Below, in pieces: positions 7,951 to 17,300 of a DNA stretch of 35,821 bases; the first letter of the stretch is position 1; the number at the start of each line of letters is the position of its first letter. This stretch comes from Actinomyces oris (GTDB lineage Bacteria > Actinomycetota > Actinomycetes > Actinomycetales > Actinomycetaceae). Under the pieces are notes generated by a model. That model saw only the letters and a list, made by a program, of their open reading frames with translations, searched no databases and was not told the DNA's origin. The stretch spans positions 1 through 35,821 of the forward strand of contig NZ_MSGO01000018.1 of the NCBI RefSeq assembly GCF_001929375.1, given 5' to 3'. Made by a program: the position numbers and the translations under genes.

Positions 7951-8088
7951 AGCCCTCCTGCGTCGGCGAGTCTGGAAGAGGAGCCATCTGAAGCGGCTGA
8001 GGGGCGGAGTACGCGCCAGGAACCATTGGACCTGAGCCAGGTGCGGGATGCGGCTTGCGGTCCTATATATTTCGAAGGAAAGCGCCCA

Positions 8089-8532
8089 GTGGCTATTTTT
8101 ATTGGGGTTCTGTTTATTCTCATAGGCGCGCCTGCGGTGCGGATTCTGTGGGGCAGCTGGTGACACGAATGGATCACATTCTTTGTTGCACTGGCATGGG
8201 TCTTGTTCCTTTGTCGTTTGATCTCCATGTGGCGGCCCGTACTGAACCGATTCAGTCTCACCATTACCGAGAGTGGCATCATCGACTGCAGCTCCTACGG
8301 ATTCAAAAGGTGCATTCCCTGGAGTGTCATTCGGGGATTTGCGGCCGGCCAGCAGTTCGTGCACTTGGCAGTTGATCGCCAGTCTCCTGAGTACCGATTG
8401 CTTCCCTGGACGGTGCGGGCATCCCTCTTCAACAGGAAAGTGATCGTGGCGAAGCACCTCAATTATCCTTCTCCTTTCTTGGCGATGATTTTGAGCAGGG
8501 AGAAGGACTTCAGTTTGGTCAGGCAGTTGTGA
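8089..8532 (+). pseudogene. Broken third TM / PH-like protein with in-frame TGA
   Basis: In one frame the sequence reads a membrane helix (VAIFIGVLFILIGAPAVRIL), then WGSW, then a TGA at 8161-8163. It then continues HEWITFFVALAWVLFLC and a PH-like domain (FSLTITESGIIDCSSYGF, IPWSVIRGF) to a stop at 8530-8532. The helix-helix-PH order matches the C-terminal halves of the two genes upstream. The frame stays open upstream of 8089 back to a TAA inside the 81-bp repeat, so the missing N-terminal part may have been replaced when the repeat arrived. A GTG at 8089 with AAGGA before it could start a short product. It is either a decayed immunity gene or an intact gene carrying a sequencing error. Confidence 0.6.
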
Positions 8533-8594
8533 GGTCACTGGATCATGACTGGCCTGGCGAAGAGGAACAGGGTGGGAATGAGTCGATTCTCGAT

Positions 8595-9371
8595 CTACCC
8601 GTGTGTGGGGGCGGGAATGCTCACCGTGCGCAGGCGCCGGACACCCACGGCCCAGTTCGCCGCCGTCAGCAGGACGGCCATGGCGGCACCATGCGCCAGC
8701 CCCCGGCGGAGGTAGTCGGTGGTCTCGGACCCCAGGTTCTCCACGACGACGCTCGCGAGCTCCCGGGTCGACCACAGCGGCAGGACGCGGGTCCAGCCCT
8801 CCGAAGGATCCACCAGCACCTGCACCGCCATGACCGACAGCAGCAGAAGAGCCCCCTCAAGGTCCCGTGGAACCAGGGCGGCGGCCAGGGAACCCAGGGG
8901 AGTGGCCACGGTGGCGGTCAGCAGCAGCATGACCGGCACCGCGCTCGGGTGGGTGAGCTCATCGCCGATCGTGGCCAGGACAAGGCCGCTGTAGAGCAGG
9001 CCGAGAATCCACCCGAGCCCGAGCACCGCGAGGTAGCGGCCCAACAGCAGGCTTGCGGGCGGCGCCCCGCTCACCGCGAGGCGGCGGTCCACCGAACGGG
9101 ACGAGACCTGCGTGAACAGTGCCAGCGTTGCCGTCGCCCAACCCAAGCCGATCGACAGGAGCCGGATCGCGGTCCAGTGCGTCTCCAGACGCACCAGGAA
9201 GAAGGTCAGTGGCAGGAGAGTCGCCAGCGCGAGCGCGCCGCGCCGTCGGGCAAGCTCACGCAGGGTGACGAGTGCGACCAGGCCCGTGGTCGCGGCCATC
9301 GACCGGTACCGGGCGCCCTCGGTGCGGCCCCACTCGGTCTGCAGCGTGGACTGGTCAGGCGAGGCGCTCAT
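8595..9371 (-). CDS. ABC transporter permease (ABC-2-like)
   Basis: This 258-aa membrane protein has about six hydrophobic segments, such as LALATLLPLTFFLV, YLAVLGLGWILGLLYSGLVL and VPVMLLLTATVATPLGSLAA. It is the third gene of a padR / ATPase / permease operon. Its ATG (complement of 9369-9371) overlaps the ATPase stop by 4 bp, which supports this start over upstream in-frame codons. One permease gene per operon suggests a homodimer. The exported substrate is unknown; PadR-linked exporters often handle antimicrobials or peptides. Confidence 0.8.
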   Translation of the reverse strand: MSASPDQSTLQTEWGRTEGARYRSMAATTGLVALVTLRELARRRGALALATLLPLTFFLVRLETHWTAIRLLSIGLGWATATLALFTQVSSRSVDRRLAVSGAPPASLLLGRYLAVLGLGWILGLLYSGLVLATIGDELTHPSAVPVMLLLTATVATPLGSLAAALVPRDLEGALLLLSVMAVQVLVDPSEGWTRVLPLWSTRELASVVVENLGSETTDYLRRGLAHGAAMAVLLTAANWAVGVRRLRTVSIPAPTHG

Positions 9372-10342
9372 GCGGACTCCTTTCGCAGCGTCCGTCGGGG
9401 CAATCGGAGGAAAGTCCGGCCGGCATCCTCCTGCGGGACCGGCAGCTCGACGACCCGGTCGACCAGATCGACGTCGCGCAGCAGGTGGGTGACCAGCAGG
9501 ACGCCCGCGCCCGAGGTGCGCCAGGCCGAGATGAGGGCCCACAGGTCCTCGTAGGCCAGGGCGTCCAGGCCCTGGTAGGGCTCATCCAGGAGGAGCAGGT
9601 CGGGTGCGTTGAGCTGGGCGAGAGCGACGTTGAGCTTCTGCTGGGTCCCGCCCGAGAGCGTCCCGGCGGTCTGGTCTCCGCGGGCCGTCCATCCCAGGCG
9701 GGTGAGGAGACGGCGGCCGGTCGAGATGGAGCGGCCTTGCCGGATCCCGCGCGCCGCTCCGAAGAGCCGGAGGTGCTCGTCCACCGTCAGCAGCGGCGCC
9801 AAGGAGTCGAGCTGAGGCGCGTAGCCGAAATTCGGTGTCCTCTCGATGCTCCCACCGCTTGCGCGCAGCAGGCCCGCGCACAGCTGAAGCAGGGTCGACT
9901 TGCCGGCGCCGTTAGCCCCGACGACGGCGACGACCTCGCCCCGGTGGATGGTGAGGTTGACCCCGGACAGGACCGTGCGCCTGCCGCGGCGCGCGGAGAC
10001 GTCTGTCAGGCGCAGGACCACGGGGGTTGCGGGCGAAGTCCTGGCAGATGTGGTGTCGAGACCGGCAGTGGCGGGGAGCGACGAGCTGAGTGGGGTTGGG
10101 GTGGGTGTTGCCGCCTGATAGTCCCGCAGCGCTGAGGCGACCTCGCGGGCGTAGAGGACCGCCGGCCCGTACAAGTCGCCGGGCGGCACTCCGGCCGCCT
10201 CGGCCTCCGCCCGGGTTGAGGCGGCCGTGCGCTCGACCTCGGAGGACGGCAGACCGTGGGAGGCAAGCTCCGCCGTGAAGCTTCGGTACCACTCGGCCGT
10301 CGTGTCCGGCTTCACGGCCCTGGCTTCCTCGAGCCGGCTCAT
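9368..10342 (-). CDS. ABC transporter ATPase with N-terminal HAAS-like domain
   Basis: This 324-aa protein appears to be a fusion. Residues about 15-75 (AEWYRSFTAELASHGLP, then VERT, then GDLYGPAVLYAREVASALR) match the helical pattern of HAAS/DUF1700-type domains, which commonly accompany PadR regulators as a separate gene. A Thr/Pro/Ser linker (about 76-107) leads to an ABC ATPase with Walker A GANGAGKST (142-150), signature TLSGGTQQK (228-236) and Walker B LLLLDEP (249-255). The ATG at 10342 is chosen because GGAGG precedes it and it overlaps the padR stop by 4 bp. It should energise the downstream permease. The HAAS assignment is by pattern and less sure than the ATPase call. Confidence 0.85.
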   Translation of the reverse strand: MSRLEEARAVKPDTTAEWYRSFTAELASHGLPSSEVERTAASTRAEAEAAGVPPGDLYGPAVLYAREVASALRDYQAATPTPTPLSSSLPATAGLDTTSARTSPATPVVLRLTDVSARRGRRTVLSGVNLTIHRGEVVAVVGANGAGKSTLLQLCAGLLRASGGSIERTPNFGYAPQLDSLAPLLTVDEHLRLFGAARGIRQGRSISTGRRLLTRLGWTARGDQTAGTLSGGTQQKLNVALAQLNAPDLLLLDEPYQGLDALAYEDLWALISAWRTSGAGVLLVTHLLRDVDLVDRVVELPVPQEDAGRTFLRLPRRTLRKESA

Positions 10343-10686
10343 GAGAGGACCTCCGTGTGTGTCTGGCCCTCGATGAGAGCACCGACCGCAGCGGAGAAGG
10401 ATCGCCACTCGGCTCGTCGCGTGGCGAGCTCCGTGTGTCCGGCGTCAGTCAGCTCGTAGTACTTGCGGGCGGGCCCGGAGATGGAGGGGCGCCAGGAGAC
10501 CGCGACGAGGCCGCGCTTCTCCAGGCGCATGAGAGCCGGGTAGAGCGTGCCGCCGGGTACCTCGTCCAATCCGGCGGCGGCGAGCCGCTGGGCCAGGGAC
10601 ATCCCGTAGTCGGCGTGCTCGGCCAGCAGCGAGAGCAGACAGGGTTCCAGGAATCCGCGCAGGAGGCGCGCCGCTGATGAGTCCAT
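10339..10686 (-). CDS. PadR family transcriptional regulator
   Basis: This 115-aa winged-helix repressor belongs to the short PadR class. It has the family hallmarks: GFLEPCLLSLLAEHADYG, then VPGGTLYPALMRLEKRGLV (recognition helix), then the wing GPARKYYELTDAG. It is the first gene of the transporter operon, ending in a 4-bp overlap with the ATPase. A near-perfect 27-bp palindrome lies just upstream of its ATG, so autorepression relieved by a small-molecule ligand is likely. No ribosome site is seen before the ATG. A TAGTCT -10 ending 7 bp upstream suggests a leaderless message. Confidence 0.92.
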   Translation of the reverse strand: MDSSAARLLRGFLEPCLLSLLAEHADYGMSLAQRLAAAGLDEVPGGTLYPALMRLEKRGLVAVSWRPSISGPARKYYELTDAGHTELATRRAEWRSFSAAVGALIEGQTHTEVLS

Positions 10687-10692
10687 GGTTTA

Positions 10693-10719
10693 TAGACTAC
10701 CTAGTTACTAGGTTGTCTA
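10693..10719. promoter_or_regulatory. Palindromic operator of the padR operon
   Basis: TAGACTACCTAGT (10693-10705) is mirrored by ACTAGGTTGTCTA (10707-10719), with one mismatch between arms. It begins 7 bp upstream of the padR ATG and covers the likely -10 (TAGTCT on the minus strand). That is the expected position for a PadR autorepression site. Confidence 0.75.
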
Positions 10720-10756
10720 TCTACTGGACCGGCGTGCTGGTTCCCAGGGGCCGATC

Positions 10757-10889
10757 TGTCACGGATGGCGACTTTTAGGTGGGGCGGTGCTGCTTCATGC
10801 TGGTGGGCCTGGGGTATCTGTGCAGGTCAGGCCGGTGCGGATGGGTTGGTGGCCGCGGCGGTCCGCCTGAAAAGTCGCCAGGAGTGACA
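10757..10889. repeat. MITE-like inverted-repeat element, copy 1
   Basis: A 133-bp element with imperfect terminal inverted repeats. The left end is TGTCACGGATGGCGACTTTT. The right end reads, on the other strand, TGTCACTCCTGGCGACTTTT. A similar element with the same ends and length is at 21441-21572. It carries no gene. With the terminator and the padR operator it accounts for the 307-bp gap between padR and the kinase gene. Confidence 0.75.
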
Positions 10890-10913
10890 AACACGGGCGT
10901 GGATGACGCACAT

Positions 10914-10947
10914 CCGCCGCCGACGGGCTGACAACCGTCGGCGGCGG
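10914..10947 (-). terminator. Hairpin terminator after the kinase gene
   Basis: A 13-bp perfect stem (CCGCCGCCGACGG at 10914-10926, complement at 10935-10947) with an 8-nt loop lies 46 bp beyond the stop of the minus-strand kinase gene. It is very G+C-rich and lacks a clear T-run. Confidence 0.65.
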
Positions 10948-10993
10948 TGAAGCGGGTGGGTCGGGGAACCGAGGGGCGCCTCAGCGGTGCGGC

Positions 10994-11800
10994 TCAACCC
11001 TGCCGGTACTCGCCCTGGTAGACGTAGAGGAAGGGCATGTTGCCGCGCAGCCCGTGCCGGATGGAGGAGGAGACGACCTCCTTGGCGGTGACGGCGGCCT
11101 CGAGCGGGGCGGCGCCCTTGGCGAGTTCGGCGGTCACCGCGGCGGCCAGGGTGCAGCCGGCGCCGTGGACGCGCTCGGTGCCCACGGCCTCAACCTCAAG
11201 GACCTCCAGGGTGGTGCCGTCGTAGAAGACATCCAGGGCGGTGCCGGTGCCCAGCGACGGGCCGGCCTTGGCCAGGACATTGGGGACTCCCTGGTCGTGG
11301 ATGCGCTTGGCGGCGTCCTTGAGCTGCTCGACCGTGGTGATCTCCTCCATGCCCGCCAGCGTTGCGGCCTCGAAGAGGTTCGGGGTGGTCATCGTGGCGC
11401 GCGGCAGGATCTTGGTGCGCAGGGCGTTGTCCACCTCGAGCGCGCCCCCGAACTCCTGACCCTTGCAGATGAGGACCGGATCGAGCACCACGGTGGGGAA
11501 GTCATAGGTCTCCAGGGCCTGCTCAACGACATCGATGGTGGGCGCCGTGCCCAGCATGCCGATCTTGACGGCGTCAACGCGCGAGTGGACGGCGGCGCAG
11601 GTCTCGATCTGGTCGGCGATGACGCCGGGGTCCACCGGGACGAAGCGGTGGTTCCACCCGTCCTTGGGGTCCATGGAGACGATGCAGGTCAGGGCCGTGC
11701 AGCCGAAGACGCCGAGGGTGTGGAAGGTCTTGAGGTCGGTCTGGGCGCCGGCGCCGCCCGATGCCTCGGAGCCGGCGATGGTCAGGGCGATGGCAGTCAT
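10994..11800 (-). CDS. pdxK: ThiD-like pyridoxine / hydroxymethylpyrimidine kinase
   Basis: This 268-aa ribokinase-fold kinase phosphorylates pyridoxal or pyridoxine, or hydroxymethylpyrimidine(-P), feeding vitamin B6 or thiamine synthesis. It begins MTAIALTIAGSEASGGAGAQ, the ThiD/PdxK signature. It has DLKTFHTLGVFGCTALTC, VVLDPVLICKGQ, TPNLFEAATL and the anion-hole/catalytic segment RVHGAGCTLAAAVTAELA, with its catalytic region at about residues 209-225. A lone kinase with no thiE or thiM beside it, and the ICKGQ substitution, fit the PdxK-type clade best, but specificity cannot be settled by eye. The internal ATG at 11800 is preferred over an upstream in-frame start because the homology begins exactly there. 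It is divergent from the Wadjet operon. Confidence 0.85.
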   Translation of the reverse strand: MTAIALTIAGSEASGGAGAQTDLKTFHTLGVFGCTALTCIVSMDPKDGWNHRFVPVDPGVIADQIETCAAVHSRVDAVKIGMLGTAPTIDVVEQALETYDFPTVVLDPVLICKGQEFGGALEVDNALRTKILPRATMTTPNLFEAATLAGMEEITTVEQLKDAAKRIHDQGVPNVLAKAGPSLGTGTALDVFYDGTTLEVLEVEAVGTERVHGAGCTLAAAVTAELAKGAAPLEAAVTAKEVVSSSIRHGLRGNMPFLYVYQGEYRQG

Positions 11801-12024
11801 GGGGCAAGCCTGCACCGGCCGGGGCGCACGAGCCAAGCCGAGCTGGATACGTGGAAACGGCCCGCAGTCGGCTCGAAGCCCCGGTTCGTGTCGGAGGTGG
11901 CCGGTAGCCTGGATGCGCGTCCAACGTCGAGGGCCGAGTGGCGTGCCCTGAACGGAGCGTGACTATACCGGCGCGGGACGCCGAGAACGGTTGTGGATAC
12001 GTCAGAGGAATCGGGAGGTGCGTG

Positions 12025-13542
12025 ATGGCAGGGACCAGCGGAGTGGTTGCCAGCGCGCTGGAGCTTTCCCGTCTCGTATCCGGTGAGCGGGCCGATGCCG
12101 GACTGCATCTTCTGCGTCTGGACCTTGCACCAGTTGCCGCAGCGGTTCTGGCGGCGCACCTGGGCGGGCAGGTGCGGCGTCGACCTGTGGCCGAGCTCCA
12201 TGAGCTGATCGACGAGGACCTGGCTGCCCTGCGAGAGGCGGGCCTGAATCTGCCGCAACGGGCCCAGGCCTATTGTGATCAGTGGCGCCGGGCCGGGATC
12301 CTCCTGCGCGCCTCCGTTTCCGGCAGCCGGGAGGAGACCTACGAGCTCTCCGCCCCGGCGGAGGCGGCCCTGCGCTTCCTCGCTCAGGTGGAACGTCCCC
12401 GCGCTGCCGTCACCCAGTCGCGTCTGGCTACTATCTCCAACCAGTTGCGGCGCCTGGTGCGTGACTCCGATCCTTCGCCGGCGGGCCGGCTGGCAGCGTT
12501 GCGTGCCGAACGAGACGCCCTGGATGAGGAGATCGCTCGTGTCGATTCCGGCGACTACACCCCGATTGAGGCCGATCAGGGAGCCGAGCGGCTTGAGGAG
12601 ATCATCGCCCTGGCCGAGCAGGTTCCCGGCGACTTCGCCCGAGTCCGCGCCGAGATGACCGATCTCAACCGTTTGCTGCGGGAGCACATCGTGGCCATGA
12701 GCGGCTCGCGCGGCGAGGTGCTCGACGACGTCTTCCGCGGCGTGGACCGGATCGAGTCCTCCGAGGCGGGGCGGTCCTTCCTGGGGTTCTACGAGCTCCT
12801 GTCCGATGTGGAGTCCTCGGCGCGACTCGATGACGAGATCGACACGGTCCTGGATCGGGGCTTCTCCTCGCGTCTGTCGCCTGAGGACAGGAGGTTCCTG
12901 CGTCACTGGCGCTCCACCCTCATGGAGGAGTCCGGCTCCGTGCGTCTGACCATGACCGGCTTCTCCCGGTCCCTGAGACGGTTCGTGCAGAGCCGGGCCT
13001 TCGAGGAGCACCGCCGTCTGGCCGTTGAGCTCGCCCAGGCTCAGCGCCTGGCCGCCCGGGTGGCGGCCGGCACCCAGCCGCAGTACCGAATGACGAAGCA
13101 TCTGGATCTGACCGGTGTCTCCTTGGCCAGCATCGGGTCCTGGCGGCTGCACAACCCGGCGGAGGGCACAGTCGATGAGGAGATCGTCCGCCATGACGTC
13201 TCAGGTCTGGACCTGGAGGCTGTGCGTGCGATCGTGCGTGCCAGCGAGATCGACATGGTTGAGCTCGAGGACGCCGTTGCCGCCTCGGTGGCGCGGCGCG
13301 GCGCGGCCACAGTGGCCCAGGTTCTTGAGGACTCGCCCGCTACCCAGGGTCTTGCCAGTGTTATCGGCCTCCTGCTGCTGGCGCGGCGTCGTGGGCAGGT
13401 GGTCGACGGCGTCGAGCGCGTGACCTGGATCTCTAAGGCTGGTCGGGAGCGTGCTGCCAGCGTTCCCCGGCTCCTGTTCACCTCCGAGGCCGGGGAACAT
13501 CGTCAAGCAGAGGGAGCAGCGCATGCAGGCCAACCGACCTGA
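12025..13542 (+). CDS. jetA: Wadjet protein JetA (DUF3375)
   Basis: This 505-aa protein is the kleisin-like, MukF-type subunit of the Wadjet SMC complex, which recognises and cleaves small closed circular DNA such as plasmids. It begins with a winged-helix-like segment (ELSRLVSGERADAGLHLLRL). Long helices then run through RLAALRAERDALDEEIARVD, as in DUF3375. The C-terminal winged-helix part includes ARRGAATVAQVLED. I chose ATG 12025 (alternative GTG 12022) because GGGAGG lies at 12013-12018 and the further upstream in-frame sequence does not look coding. It is the first of four overlapping genes in the order JetA-B-C-D, which identifies the family more firmly than this protein alone. The 224 bp upstream is the shared promoter region with pdxK. 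Confidence 0.9.
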   Translation: MAGTSGVVASALELSRLVSGERADAGLHLLRLDLAPVAAAVLAAHLGGQVRRRPVAELHELIDEDLAALREAGLNLPQRAQAYCDQWRRAGILLRASVSGSREETYELSAPAEAALRFLAQVERPRAAVTQSRLATISNQLRRLVRDSDPSPAGRLAALRAERDALDEEIARVDSGDYTPIEADQGAERLEEIIALAEQVPGDFARVRAEMTDLNRLLREHIVAMSGSRGEVLDDVFRGVDRIESSEAGRSFLGFYELLSDVESSARLDDEIDTVLDRGFSSRLSPEDRRFLRHWRSTLMEESGSVRLTMTGFSRSLRRFVQSRAFEEHRRLAVELAQAQRLAARVAAGTQPQYRMTKHLDLTGVSLASIGSWRLHNPAEGTVDEEIVRHDVSGLDLEAVRAIVRASEIDMVELEDAVAASVARRGAATVAQVLEDSPATQGLASVIGLLLLARRRGQVVDGVERVTWISKAGRERAASVPRLLFTSEAGEHRQAEGAAHAGQPT

Positions 13543-14353
13543 GAAGCAGGTGGCAGAGCAATCCGTGAACCGGGCCCTCGCCGAACCGGAGGGCCGGGCC
13601 CCGCATCCGGAACAGGGACCGGATGGACTCGTCCGGGGCTCCACCGGCCACGCCGCCCTGTGGGAGGGGGACGCCGGAGGGCTGGCCCGGGACACGCGCC
13701 GAGCCCTTGTCCGTCTCCTTCAGGGGCCCTACGTCAGCTCGGAGCTCCACCCGGACCTGTGGAACGCCGTTGTCTCCGATGAGCCCAGTGTGCGCCGCTA
13801 CCTGGCGGACCTCTTCCTCACTTTGGTGATGGACCGTGACGTGGGCGTCGCCTTTGTGCGTAACGTTGAGGATCCCAGCGGGCAGGCGCCCTCCGTCGTG
13901 AGATCGCTGCCTCTGACACTTGTGGACACGGTGCTCCTGCTGCACCTGCGCACCCTCGTGCTGCGGGGCGAGACCAGCGGGCAGCGCGCCTTCGTCGACC
14001 GCTCCGAGCTGCAGGACCACCTCGCGGTCTACCGTCCGCACGCCTCCACTGATCACGCCGGCTTCGCCAAGCGGGTCAATGCCTCGATCAATAAGATGAA
14101 GGACGCTTCGATACTGCGTACCACTCAGGTGCCTGACCGTTTCCAGATCTCCCCGGTGCTCAACCTGATCTTCGGCCCTGACGAGGTCGCGGCGATCGCC
14201 GCCGAGTACCGTCGGATGCTGGGGGAGGATGCCGGTGAGGCCGACGACGCCGCCAGCATCGATAGCGCTGATCGTCATGGGCGCCGTAATGACAGTAACG
14301 GCGATGATGGCAGTGATGACGCTGCCGCATCGGCTGAGAACAAGGTGAAGTGA
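13523..14353 (+). CDS. jetB: Wadjet protein JetB (DUF4194)
   Basis: This 276-aa protein is the kite-like (MukE-type) subunit that binds JetA. The DUF4194 core runs from about residue 55 (ALVRLLQGPYVSSELHPDLW) through YLADLFLTLVMDRDVGVAFV. It then continues through RSLPLTLVDTVLLLHLRTL and the winged helix FAKRVNASINKMKDASIL. The last 35 residues are an acidic Asp/Ser-rich tail. Start ATG 13523 has AGGGAG before it and overlaps jetA by 20 bp. A longer GTG start at 13451 would overlap jetA by 92 bp and is less likely. The stop abuts the start of jetC. Confidence 0.9.
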   Translation: MQANRPEKQVAEQSVNRALAEPEGRAPHPEQGPDGLVRGSTGHAALWEGDAGGLARDTRRALVRLLQGPYVSSELHPDLWNAVVSDEPSVRRYLADLFLTLVMDRDVGVAFVRNVEDPSGQAPSVVRSLPLTLVDTVLLLHLRTLVLRGETSGQRAFVDRSELQDHLAVYRPHASTDHAGFAKRVNASINKMKDASILRTTQVPDRFQISPVLNLIFGPDEVAAIAAEYRRMLGEDAGEADDAASIDSADRHGRRNDSNGDDGSDDAAASAENKVK

Positions 14354-17300
14354 TGGGCACGGTGAGCTCTGCGAAGGGCGTGGGCGCAGGCGCTGTCCAG
14401 AGCGCTACAGCGGGGCAGCACAGACTCGCCCGGATCCAGGTCTATAACTGGGGCACCTTCGGTGGCCACCACGACCTGCCCGTCCCCCGCTCGGGCCTGC
14501 TGCTGACCGGTCCCTCGGGCTCCGGCAAGTCCTCCCTCCTGGACGCCCTGTCCGCCGTCCTGGTGCCCGCCAAGCACCTGCGCTTCAACGCCGCCGCCCA
14601 GGACGCCGGCACCAATGACCGTTCCCGCACCGTCCTGTCCTATGTGCGTGGCGCCTACAGGCGGGTCACGCAGGAGACCACCGGCGAGGTCGTCACCGAC
14701 TACCTGCGGCCCGGCGCCACTCGCAGCGGCATCGCCTTGACCTTCACCCGCCTGCACCCCGCAGATACTTTGACGCTGCTCAAGCTCTACCACGTGCGCA
14801 GCGGAGCGGACTCGGCCAGTCAGGTCGAGATCCTCGTCGAGGGCCAGCAGGACCTCGTCGAGCTCGTAGGCATGATCCGAGAAGGGGTAGACAAACGGAG
14901 GCTGCGTCAACATCTGGGAGATAGGGCTCGCTTCTTCCAAGGCTACAGTTCCTTCGCGGCAGCCTTCCGACGACGTCTGGGACTGTCCGGCGAGGTGGCC
15001 CAGCGCCTCCTCCACCGCACTCAAGCCGCCAAGAGCCTGACCAGCCTGGACACGCTCCTGCGTGACTTCATGCTCGATACCCCCAGCACCTTCTCCTTGG
15101 CTGATGATGCGGTGGAGCAGTTCGCCGAGTTGCGTGACGCGCATGCGGCCGTTGTCGATGCCCGCAGGCAGGAGGAGATCTTGGCTCCTCTGCTGCCTCT
15201 GAGCCGTACCATCAGCCGGGCGCAACAGGATCAGGAACTTAGCGAGAAGCTCTCCCAGAGCGTCGATGCCTACGTCCGCCGGCTGCGCCGGGACCGGCTC
15301 GAGCAGACTCGGGACCGGGCCCGCGCCGCCGTCACCGCCCTGGACGGGGAGGTTCAGAGCGCTAAGCGTGCCGAGGACAGAGCCCGGGCCGAGGTCCAGG
15401 ACCTCACCACCGCCAGGGCCGGGGTGGCAGGCAGTGAGCTCCCGGTGGTACAGGCTCGCCTCGAGTCCGCCCGCAAGGACCTGGCGCGAGTGGAGGACCA
15501 GTTGCGCAACCTGGCCGGACACCTTGGCGTCCTGGGAACCGAGCCTCCGCAGACGGCCGCCGCCTTTGCCGAGCTCGCCGATCAGCTGGATCGGGAGGCC
15601 CGTGAGCTTCGGGTCCAGCTGGAGTCTTTCGAGGCGGAGGCGCACGCTGTGATGCGGGACAAGCTCGAGCTCGCCGACCAGCTGAAGGCGCTGCGCACCG
15701 AGGCTGAGCGCATCACCAGCACCCGCTCGGCCATGGCCCCGGACCTGCTCGACGCCCGCGAGGTCATCTCGCGCGCCACCGGTCAGCCGGCTTCGGTCCT
15801 TCCTTTCGTCGGCGAGATCCTCACCATCGTGGAGGGGCAGGAGACCTGGCGTGTCGCGGTCGAGGCGGTGGCCTCCGGGTTCGCCCGCACCATGCTTGTT
15901 CCCGAGCGCCTCTATCGGCAGGTCGCTGACGCCGTCGACGTCCAACGGCTCGGCACCCGCTTGTCCTACCTTCGGGTCCTGCCCGGTGGTGAGGCTCGCA
16001 GTGTCAGTCCCGACGCCTTGGCCCGCAAGCTGCGGCCAGTGGAGGGCACCGACTACGCGCAGTGGCTCGACACTGAGATCCTGCGACGCTTCGACCACCG
16101 CTGTGTCGAGGACGCCGCCGCGCTCGCGGGCGTGGAACGGGGGGTCACCCGCGCCGGTCAGGTCAAGTCCTCGCGCACCGCCCACCTCAAGGACGACCGG
16201 CGGGACCTGACCAATCCCCGGTTCTGGACGATCGGCGTCGACGCCGCCCAGCGCCTCGACCAGGTCAGTCAGGAGGTGGACCGGCTCCGGCGGCGCGAGC
16301 GCGAGGTGAATGCCCGGCTGGAGGACCTGACTCGGCGGACCCACCGGATGCAGGAGAGACGTGACGCCTGTCTGCGGGCCGCGGAGTCGACCTGGGAGGA
16401 GGTCGACGTGACCACGGCCAGTGGCGTCGTCGCTGACCTGGAGGCCCGGTGCGCCCGTCTGACCCAGGACCTGCCGGGACTGGTTGAGCTCGATACCCGC
16501 CTGGAGGCCGCCCGCGTGGCGGAGGAGCAGGCCCGCGAACGGCACATCAGCCTGCAGGCGAACCTGGAACACCAGCGTTCCCGCCTGGAGGAGACCACCA
16601 AGGAGCTCGAGCGCCTGGCGGTGGAGGACGAGCCCGACCTGGATGAGACCCTGAGCGAGGATCTCGATAAGCGCTTCAGGTCCCGCAAGCGACATCCCAC
16701 TCTTGATGAGATCGGGCAGGTCGCCACAAGCGTCACCCGCGAGCTGAGCCAGGAACGTCAGCGGTCCCTGCGCCAGGAGAATGAGGCTCTGCGCGACGCC
16801 GTCAGCATTATGGTCAGGTTCGGGGAGCAGTGGCCGGCGGCGGGAGCGGATGTGCGCCCCGAGCCCGCTTACCTGGATGACCACCTCAAGGTCCTCAAGG
16901 ATCTACGCGCTGACGACCTGCCGCGTCACGAGCGGCGGTTCTCCGAGCTCCTCCAATCGCAGTCGAGTCAGAATATCGGCCAGCTCGCCAGCGAGATCCG
17001 CCGCGCCGTCAGCCAGGTCCGCACCAGGATCGGCCCGGTCAACGATGCGCTCCAGGACACCGAGTACTCACCCGGCCACCACCTGCGCATCGAGGTCTCC
17101 GAACGCAGGCTGCCCGTCGTCGCAGACTTCCTGGCGGATCTCGCCACGATCTCGACGGGATCCCTGGACCTTGCCGATGAGACGCAGCAGGAGGCCGAGG
17201 CGCGCTTCGAGCTGCTCAACGCGGTGATGACACGGCTGGCCTCCTCCGAGCAGCGAGACCTGACCTGGCGCAACCAGTGCTTGGATACGCGGCTGCACGT

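Noticed and set aside
14275-16884. An 869-codon minus-strand reading frame
   Set aside because: It is antisense to jetC. Long antisense frames are expected in G+C-rich genes, and the product is low-complexity Gly/Leu/Gln-rich.
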